The translations under genes and the position numbers were made by a program. Below the pieces are notes generated by a model. It saw only the letters and a list, made by a program, of their open reading frames with translations. It had not been told where the DNA came from and made no database searches. 5,248 bases of DNA from positions 18,784 to 24,031 of the forward strand of contig DBQZ01000127.1 of NCBI GenBank assembly GCA_002305435.1, written 5' to 3'. Source of the DNA: Clostridiales bacterium UBA1381 (lineage in GTDB: Bacteria > Bacillota > Clostridia > UBA1381). The stretch's first letter is position 1; each line of letters opens with the position of its first letter. Shown piece after piece: positions 1 through 4,328 of this stretch.

Positions 1-498
1 ACACAGTCAAACAGCGTCTGCTATGTAAAAGACGGGCAGGCTGTCGGTATCGGCGCCGGTCAGCAGTCGAGAATACACTGCACTCGTCTTGCAGGCAACA
101 AGGCCGATGTATGGTGGCTGCGTCAGGCTCCGCAGGTGTTATCGCTTGAATTTGTAGACGGCATAAAAAGAGCCGACAGAGATAATGCAATAGATGTTTA
201 CATCTCTGATGAATATATGGACGTGTTGCGTGACGGCGAATGGGAAAAAATATTCAAAACAAAACCGCCGGTATTTACCAAAGAGGAAAAGCAGGCATGG
301 ATAGCGAAAAATACAGATCTTGCTCTGGGTTCTGATGCTTTCTTCCCATTTGGCGATAATATCGAACGGGCGTATAAGTCGGGCGTGTCGGCAATAGCTC
401 AGCCTGGCGGCTCTATCCGTGATGATAATGTTATAGAAACGTGCAACAAGTACGGTATAGCAATGGCGTTTACAGGAATCAGACTCTTCCATCATTGA
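1..498 (+). CDS. purH: AICAR transformylase (purH-type, stand-alone form), C-terminal part
   Basis: This is the last 165 residues of phosphoribosylaminoimidazolecarboxamide (AICAR) formyltransferase; the 5' end lies outside the window. The enzyme transfers a formyl group from 10-formyl-THF to AICAR, the penultimate step of cytosolic de novo IMP synthesis. The frame opens with TQSNSVCYVKDGQAVGIGAGQ and ends with SDAFFPFGD, AQPGGSIRDD and GIAMAFTGIRLFHH, which match the conserved C-terminal blocks of PurH transformylase domains. Between GQQSRIHCTRLAG and SDAFFPF lies a stretch of roughly 75 residues (WWLRQAPQVLSLEF onwards) that bifunctional E. coli-type PurH mostly lacks. From memory, this insert is typical of the separate, roughly 390-residue transformylase of Clostridia, in which IMP cyclohydrolase is another protein. 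The internal GTG at 136 is not the real start, because the frame is open and conserved back to base 1. purD follows 51 bp downstream, a usual pur-operon order. The family call is confident; the stand-alone architecture is inferred. Confidence 0.93.
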   Translation, partial: TQSNSVCYVKDGQAVGIGAGQQSRIHCTRLAGNKADVWWLRQAPQVLSLEFVDGIKRADRDNAIDVYISDEYMDVLRDGEWEKIFKTKPPVFTKEEKQAWIAKNTDLALGSDAFFPFGDNIERAYKSGVSAIAQPGGSIRDDNVIETCNKYGIAMAFTGIRLFHH

Positions 499-501
499 TA
501 A

Positions 502-511
502 ATACCGGTAT
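502..511. other. Perfect 10-bp palindrome in the purH-purD gap
   Basis: ATACCGGTAT reads the same on both strands and lies just after the purH stop and just before the tandem repeat. It is too short to be a terminator and has no T-run. It could be a small protein-binding site or chance. No known operator is recognised. Confidence 0.3.
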
Positions 512-514
512 ATA

Positions 515-552
515 CAAAAGGGACACTAAAGTGCAAAGGGGACACTAAAATG
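515..552 (+). repeat. Tandem pair of 19-bp GGGACACTAAA repeats ending on the purD start codon
   Basis: Two adjacent 19-bp units differ at two positions. Unit 1 (515-533) is CAAAAGGGACACTAAAGTG and unit 2 (534-552) is CAAAGGGGACACTAAAATG. Unit 2 finishes with the purD ATG, so its AAAGGGG (535-541) is the only Shine-Dalgarno-like sequence for purD, with a spacer of 8 nt. Unit 1 has the same layout ahead of a GTG. An almost identical third copy occurs at 3134-3152, so this is a dispersed repeat and not just a local duplication. Whether the element is mobile or regulatory cannot be told from the sequence. Confidence 0.8.
531..548 (+). CDS. Possible five-codon leader ORF directly before purD
   Basis: GTG CAA AGG GGA CAC TAA would encode fMet-Gln-Arg-Gly-His. 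It starts at the GTG that ends repeat unit 1 and is preceded by AAAAGGG with an 8-nt spacer. It stops one base before the purD ATG, a spacing that would allow translational coupling or ribosome re-initiation. It may equally be an accidental product of the tandem duplication. No attenuation hairpin is seen around it. It is recorded as a candidate only. Confidence 0.2.
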   Translation: MQRGH

Positions 553-1821
553 AAGATATTGGTAGTAGGCGGCGGCGGACGAGAGCATACGATTATTTGG
601 AAGTTATCGCAGTCTGCCAAAGCTGAAAAGATATATGCAGCGCCCGGCAACGGCGGCATATCCGCTCTTGCAGAATGTGCGCCGATAAAGGCGACCGATA
701 TAGAAGGCGTTGTAAACTTCGCAAAGGAAAAGGCAGTAGATCTTGTTGTGGTTGCGCCGGATGATCCGCTCGTAATGGGTATGGTAGACGCTCTGGAGGC
801 TGAGGGCATCCGTGCTTTCGGTCCGCGTAAAGCGGCAGCTATAATTGAAGGCAGCAAGTCATTTTCCAAGGAGCTTATGAAGAAATACAACATACCGACG
901 GCTGCTTACGAGGTGTTTGACAACAGCGGGGCTGCTATTGAGTATATCAAAAAGCAGAATAAATTCCCGACTGTAATAAAGGCTGACGGTCTGGCTTTGG
1001 GCAAGGGTGTTATAATTGCTGCAACGCTTGAGGAAGCAGAAGCTGCTGTGCATGAAATAATGGATGATAAGAAGTTTGGCGACAGCGGCAACAAGGTCGT
1101 TATCGAGGAATTTTTGACAGGGCCGGAGGTTTCCGTGCTTGCGTTTACTGACGGCAAGACTATCGTACCTATGGTATCGGCTCAGGATCATAAGCGTGCT
1201 TATGATAATGACGAAGGTCTAAACACAGGCGGAATGGGAACATTCTCCCCGAGCCGTCTTTACGATGCTAAGAAGGCCGAGGAGTGCATGAACAACATCT
1301 TCCTGCCGACAATGCGGGCGATGAACAGTGAGGGCAGGACGTTTAAAGGAGTTTTGTATTTCGGTCTTATGATGACTTCCGACGGCGTAAAGGTTATAGA
1401 GTACAACTGCCGTTTCGGCGATCCGGAAACGCAGGTTGTACTTCCGAGACTAAAAACCGATCTTCTGGAGATATTCGAGGCGATTATAGACGAGCGTTTG
1501 TCAGAGGTTAAGATAGAATGGGAGGATAACGCCGCTGTATGTGTCGTTATGGCTTCCGGCGGATATCCGGTGAAGTACCAGTCAGGTTATGAGATAAGCG
1601 GTATTGACGATGCAGAGGCTATGGACGGAGTGACGGTATTCCATGCCGGAACAAAGGCTGAAGATGGGAAATTCCTGACGGCCGGCGGACGTGTGCTTGG
1701 TGTTACGGCTACGGCTGAAAATCTCGATAAGGCTATTGAAAAGGCGTATGAAGCGGTCGATAAGATCAGCTTTAAGGATGCGCATTTCAGACACGATATA
1801 GGCATAAAAAAGTATGATTGA
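550..1821 (+). CDS. purD: Phosphoribosylamine-glycine ligase (GAR synthetase)
   Basis: A complete 423-residue GAR synthetase, the normal length for bacterial PurD. It joins 5-phosphoribosylamine and glycine with ATP hydrolysis to give glycinamide ribonucleotide, the second step of de novo purine synthesis, in the cytosol. The N-terminal domain opens with MKILVVGGGGREH (residues 1-13) and continues to FGPRKAAAIIEGSK (about 90-103). The ATP-grasp region carries KADGLALGKG (144-153), EEFLTGPEVSV (186-196), LNTGGMGTFSP (224-234) and EYNCRFGDPETQ (284-295), where Glu284 and Asn286 are the expected metal ligands. The C-terminal domain contains ASGGYP (335-340) and the final HDIG. The family's usual VGPE-type loop reads VAPDDPLVMG here (68-77), a conservative difference. 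The ATG at 550 is favoured because translation from it begins directly with the dinucleotide-binding-like strand. Its ribosome binding site lies inside a dispersed repeat. purH is 51 bp upstream and a terminator follows the stop. Confidence 0.98.
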   Translation: MKILVVGGGGREHTIIWKLSQSAKAEKIYAAPGNGGISALAECAPIKATDIEGVVNFAKEKAVDLVVVAPDDPLVMGMVDALEAEGIRAFGPRKAAAIIEGSKSFSKELMKKYNIPTAAYEVFDNSGAAIEYIKKQNKFPTVIKADGLALGKGVIIAATLEEAEAAVHEIMDDKKFGDSGNKVVIEEFLTGPEVSVLAFTDGKTIVPMVSAQDHKRAYDNDEGLNTGGMGTFSPSRLYDAKKAEECMNNIFLPTMRAMNSEGRTFKGVLYFGLMMTSDGVKVIEYNCRFGDPETQVVLPRLKTDLLEIFEAIIDERLSEVKIEWEDNAAVCVVMASGGYPVKYQSGYEISGIDDAEAMDGVTVFHAGTKAEDGKFLTAGGRVLGVTATAENLDKAIEKAYEAVDKISFKDAHFRHDIGIKKYD

Positions 1822-1822
1822 G

Positions 1823-1877
1823 AAAAGGCGCGCAGGCTGCTTATACACGGCAGTCCTGCGCCGGCTTTTCATTTTTT
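1823..1877 (+). terminator. Rho-independent terminator after purD
   Basis: A GC-rich hairpin starts two bases after the purD stop. GCGCAGG (1830-1836) pairs with CCTGCGC (1855-1861), and CTGC (1837-1840) pairs with GCAG (1850-1853) around a 9-nt loop. Outer AAAAG (1823-1827) pairs with CTTTT (1865-1869) after a small irregularity. The T-rich tail TTTTCATTTTTT (1866-1877) completes the signature. It probably ends the purine transcript. It lies only 14 bp before the next start codon, so the downstream gene must use read-through or a promoter I cannot identify. A second, AT-rich inverted repeat overlaps its 3' side: CTTTTC at 1865-1870 and GAAAAG at 1878-1883. Confidence 0.75.
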
Positions 1878-1891
1878 GAAAAGAGGTTATA

Positions 1892-3118
1892 ATGGATAAA
1901 CGCACAGCCGCACGGGTAAGACCGCTATTTAGTGGTTTAGTTTCCCGTATGCGTGATAACAGTGAGTATTTTAAGGGGATTACTATTGAGTTCAAGTCGG
2001 GTACAAAGGTTTTCCCGGGCTTGGTGACTTTGGAAAACGGCGATATTTATATAGATTATCAGGCAGTAAAACAAAAGCTTTCTGATGACGGGCTTGTTGA
2101 GCTGGTTTGTGAAGAAACGGCAAAGTATGACGAGCTTAGAATAGAATACACAGAACGCGGAGCGAAAATAGTTATCAAAGGGGACAGAAAAAATGTCCGC
2201 ATGACGCATGAGGACGTAAGCACAGCCGAGGTGGAACAGCAAAAAACAGCAAGCATCGGCGGCAGGAATTACGTGGTAAATCCGGCTTTAGCATCGGAGC
2301 TTCTCCGTGAGATCGGTATTCTTGCAAAGAACGGCAAGATAAAAAACGACAAGATCCGAAAATATAATCAGATAGATTATTTTGTGGAGCTTATGTCGAA
2401 GCTTTTAGAGGAAACAGATGATGAGGAGTTGTTGATACTTGACTGTGCCTGCGGCAAGAGCTATCTTTCGTTTGTATTGAATTTCTACTTGAGGGAAATA
2501 TTAAAGAAAAAGTGCCGTTTTATCGGCGTGGATTATTCGCCGGTAGTAATAGATGCTTCAATTAAAACCGCCAAAAGGCTTGGTTATCAGAATATGGAGT
2601 TCGTACGTGCTGACCTTAACAGCTATAGTCCGCCGAAAACGCCGACGGCAGTAATTTCGCTTCACGCCTGCGATACTGCTACCGATATGGCGATTGGCTT
2701 GGGGATTCGCACTGGTGCAAAAACGATAGTCGCAGTGCCGTGCTGCCATAAGGATATATTAAAGCAGTATTCCTACGAACCGTTTTCCGCAGTCACGAAG
2801 CACGGGGTTTTGAAGGCTCGGTTAGCAGATACGCTAACCGACGGGCTGAGAGCATCATATCTTGAGGGGAGAGGATACAAAGTATCGTTGATAGAGTATA
2901 TATCCCCGCTGGAAACGCCGAAAAATATCATGATACGTGCTGTAAAAACATCTGCGCATAATACAGCTGCAATGGAGGAGTATGAAAAACTTAAGCGGCT
3001 GATAAACGTGTCACCGGCGATAGAACGTTTTTCGGGAAAATCGGCGATAAAAGACAAACCCATTCCCGAAAGCTGCGGTCTGATTTACAAAGGTCATTCA
3101 TTGGGGACAGAAAAATAA
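1892..3118 (+). CDS. Class I SAM-dependent methyltransferase (Methyltransf_32-like), substrate unknown
   Basis: A 408-residue cytosolic protein with no signal peptide or membrane segment. The N-terminal ~130 residues have no motif I recognise. RKYNQIDYFVELM (156-168) leads into a Rossmann methyltransferase core. Motif I is LDCACGKSYLSF (183-194), IGVDYSP (211-217) ends in the acidic SAM-ribose position, and RADL follows at 239-242. SLHACDTATD (256-265) and VPCCHK (282-287) resemble blocks of the Methyltransf_32 family, which includes eukaryotic METTL25/RRNAD1 and GSTCD-like proteins. From recollection, Clostridia carry conserved homologues with this layout. Some eukaryotic relatives are annotated as RNA methyltransferase-like, but no bacterial substrate is known to me. 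The SD is AGAGG at 1882-1886 with a short 5-nt spacer to ATG. The gene carries one GGGGACA repeat relative internally, and another forms its last codons (GTEK-stop). The gap to nudF is 57 bp, so co-transcription is possible. Confidence 0.85.
   Translation: MDKRTAARVRPLFSGLVSRMRDNSEYFKGITIEFKSGTKVFPGLVTLENGDIYIDYQAVKQKLSDDGLVELVCEETAKYDELRIEYTERGAKIVIKGDRKNVRMTHEDVSTAEVEQQKTASIGGRNYVVNPALASELLREIGILAKNGKIKNDKIRKYNQIDYFVELMSKLLEETDDEELLILDCACGKSYLSFVLNFYLREILKKKCRFIGVDYSPVVIDASIKTAKRLGYQNMEFVRADLNSYSPPKTPTAVISLHACDTATDMAIGLGIRTGAKTIVAVPCCHKDILKQYSYEPFSAVTKHGVLKARLADTLTDGLRASYLEGRGYKVSLIEYISPLETPKNIMIRAVKTSAHNTAAMEEYEKLKRLINVSPAIERFSGKSAIKDKPIPESCGLIYKGHSLGTEK
2176..2198 (+). repeat. GGGGACA repeat relative inside the methyltransferase gene, with small hairpin
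   Basis: CAAAGGGGACA (2176-2186) is identical to the first 11 bases of the purD repeat unit and is followed by an A-rich run and ATG (2193-2195), which is out of frame with the host gene. GGACA (2182-2186) can pair with TGTCC (2194-2198) across a 7-base loop. The host frame reads through as KGDRKNV, so the sequence does not interrupt the gene. Chance similarity cannot be excluded for this copy alone. Confidence 0.4.
3103..3115 (+). repeat. GGGGACAGAAAAA copy forming the 3' end of the methyltransferase gene
   Basis: These 13 bases are identical to 2180-2192 inside the same gene but are read in a different frame, here as Gly-Thr-Glu-Lys before TAA at 3116-3118. The final residues of the methyltransferase may therefore be derived from a repeat. 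The copy lies 31 bp upstream of the full-length repeat at 3134. Confidence 0.4.
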
Positions 3119-3133
3119 AACACAGCATACTTT

Positions 3134-3152
3134 CAAAGGGGACACTAAAATA
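3134..3152 (+). repeat. Dispersed copy of the 19-bp purD-leader repeat
   Basis: CAAAGGGGACACTAAAATA matches purD unit 2 (534-552) at 18 of 19 positions and differs only in the final base, so the ATG is absent here. It lies in the 57-bp gap between the methyltransferase stop and the Nudix gene, 24 bp before the GTG start. That start uses a separate Shine-Dalgarno sequence, so the repeat is not needed for translation here. The shared 18-mer lies 2.6 kb from its twin in an unrelated gene context. Confidence 0.8.
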
Positions 3153-3162
3153 TTAGGAGAAA

Positions 3163-3168
3163 GGGAGG
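3163..3168 (+). promoter_or_regulatory. Shine-Dalgarno sequence that selects the GTG start of nudF
   Basis: GGGAGG lies 7 nt before the GTG at 3176, within AAAGGGAGG, a close match to the anti-SD complement. It supports the non-ATG start. No ATG with a comparable ribosome binding site lies nearby in this frame. Confidence 0.8.
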
Positions 3169-3175
3169 ATACAGA

Positions 3176-3712
3176 GTGGATTTTACGGAAAAAACGCTCA
3201 GCAGCAATGAAATATACAATGGAAAGGTAGTAAAACTCCGGGTTGAGGAGGTAGAGCTTCCAAACGGCAATCATGCGAAAAGGGAGCTTATCGCCCATCC
3301 GGGAGGAGTGGGAATTATCGCTGTTACACCCGAAAAAGAGGTGCTGACGGTGACGCAGTACCGTATTGCATTTCGGAAGATGCTTTTGGAAATACCGGCA
3401 GGAAAGCTCGAATACGGCGAGGATCCGCTCTCGTGCGGGCTCAGGGAGCTTGAGGAGGAAACGGGTTATGTTGCTTCCGAAACGGTTCATTTGGGGGAAT
3501 ATTATCCAACGCCCGGCTACTGTGAGGAAAAGATAAACATATACATGGCAACAGGGCTTGTGAAAAAGGAGCAGCATCTGGATGAGGGAGAATTTCTGAC
3601 GGTAAAGAAGTTTCCACTCGATACGCTCTATGAAATGGTGATGAACAACGAGATAAACGATGCCAAGACCGCAATAGCTATCTTAAAAGCCAAAGCGATC
3701 CTGGATAAGTGA
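3176..3712 (+). CDS. nudF: Nudix hydrolase, ADP-ribose pyrophosphatase
   Basis: A 178-residue Nudix enzyme expected to split ADP-ribose into AMP and ribose 5-phosphate, clearing a reactive NAD breakdown product in the cytosol. Its length suits the NudF/YqkG-type family. The N-terminal blocks NGKVVKLRVEEVELPNG (15-31) and HPGGVGIIAV (41-50) closely resemble B. subtilis NudF. The Nudix box spans residues 76-98 and fits GX5EX7REUXEEXGU: Gly76, Glu82, Arg90-Glu91, Glu94-Glu95 and Gly97. The PTPGYCEE block (111-118) places Pro113 sixteen residues after Gly97, the hallmark of the ADP-ribose subgroup. EIPAG (72-76) precedes the box. Translation starts at GTG, supported by GGGAGG 7 nt upstream. The stop is 16 nt before zapA, whose ribosome binding site overlaps it, so the two genes are likely co-transcribed. 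Specificity is inferred from the motif; other NDP-sugars remain possible substrates. Confidence 0.93.
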   Translation: MDFTEKTLSSNEIYNGKVVKLRVEEVELPNGNHAKRELIAHPGGVGIIAVTPEKEVLTVTQYRIAFRKMLLEIPAGKLEYGEDPLSCGLRELEEETGYVASETVHLGEYYPTPGYCEEKINIYMATGLVKKEQHLDEGEFLTVKKFPLDTLYEMVMNNEINDAKTAIAILKAKAILDK

Positions 3713-3728
3713 GAGGAGATCATTATAA

Positions 3729-4328
3729 ATGGCTGAAAAGAATAAAACGACTGTTATAATAAATTCCCGCCAGTACGTGGTCGTTTCCGAGGAAAGCAGC
3801 GACTACATAAACGGTCTTGCCGACCATATAAACGAGAAGGTCAAGGCTGTTTTGGAAATCGGGAACAATGTTTCGGGAGAGCGTCCGTTGGTGCTGGCAG
3901 CGCTTAATATCTGCGATGAGTATTTTAAGACGTTTGAAGCCAGGCTTGACTTACAGGATGAAGTGGATCGGCTCAATAAATCGTTTGATGATATAAAGAA
4001 ATCCTCAAAAAATGTAGACCAACTGCAGCAGGAGGTAGTTGGCTATTCAAAGGAGCTTTCAAAAAGTGCGGCTACGATAAAAAATCTTGAGGCGCACATA
4101 AAGAGGCTTGAGACGAGGCTCAGCGAACAGGAAAAGCAGGACAAGGAGATTAAAGAATCCGAAAGTGCATTAAAAGAAAGTGCAGCTAAAGAAATTGAAG
4201 AGCTTAAGCGAGTGCATAAAAACGAAATAAACCAGCTTAAGAAGGAGCAGGAACAAAAGCTCAGCGAACTGCGGGCAGAGTTTGAGCAGCGGGAAGCAGA
4301 GTTTCTGGATATGATTGACCGCTCATGA
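3729..4328 (+). CDS. zapA: Cell division protein ZapA with extended coiled-coil tail
   Basis: ZapA binds FtsZ at midcell and promotes bundling of Z-ring filaments. Residues 5-90 fit the ZapA fold: TTVIINSRQYVVVSEES (7-23) forms the small beta region, DYINGLADHINEKVKAVL (25-42) the first helix, and RPLVLAALNICDEYFK (52-67) the start of the long helix. The protein is 199 residues, whereas classical ZapA of B. subtilis or E. coli has about 85-110. The additional ~100 residues (about 95-199) are almost entirely charged and helical, rich in Glu, Lys, Gln and Leu with heptad-like spacing, for example IKNLEAHIKRLETRLSEQ and INQLKKEQEQKLSELRAEF. They predict a long coiled coil with no membrane segment. 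AGAGGAG (3712-3718) serves as ribosome binding site 10 nt before ATG and overlaps the nudF stop. The zapA stop overlaps the U32 start as ATGA. The ZapA assignment is strong; the role of the tail is unknown. Confidence 0.88.
   Translation: MAEKNKTTVIINSRQYVVVSEESSDYINGLADHINEKVKAVLEIGNNVSGERPLVLAALNICDEYFKTFEARLDLQDEVDRLNKSFDDIKKSSKNVDQLQQEVVGYSKELSKSAATIKNLEAHIKRLETRLSEQEKQDKEIKESESALKESAAKEIEELKRVHKNEINQLKKEQEQKLSELRAEFEQREAEFLDMIDRS

Noticed and set aside
136..498. Independent 120-residue gene starting at GTG 136
   Set aside because: The frame is open and strongly PurH-like back to base 1, so this is only an internal GTG of the truncated purH.
1866..1893. Promoter TTTTCA-16 bp-TATAAT with a perfect -10 overlapping the methyltransferase ATG
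   Set aside because: Transcription would begin inside the gene, past its start codon and ribosome binding site. The -35 matches at only 4 of 6 positions and lies in the terminator T-run. It is most likely the AT-rich SD-to-ATG spacer.
3101..3131. Promoter-like TTGGGG ... CATACT ahead of nudF
   Set aside because: The spacer is 19 bp, both boxes are poor, and the TTGGGG is part of the GGGGACA repeat. Not enough to call a promoter.
3146..3151. TAAAAT within the repeat as a -10 element, making the repeat a mobile promoter
   Set aside because: No -35 at suitable spacing at either copy, and at purD the same bases abut the start codon, where a -10 could not serve that gene.
4159..4190. GAAAGTGCA direct repeat within zapA
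   Set aside because: It follows from repeated Glu-Ser-Ala codons in a low-complexity coiled coil, not from an inserted element.
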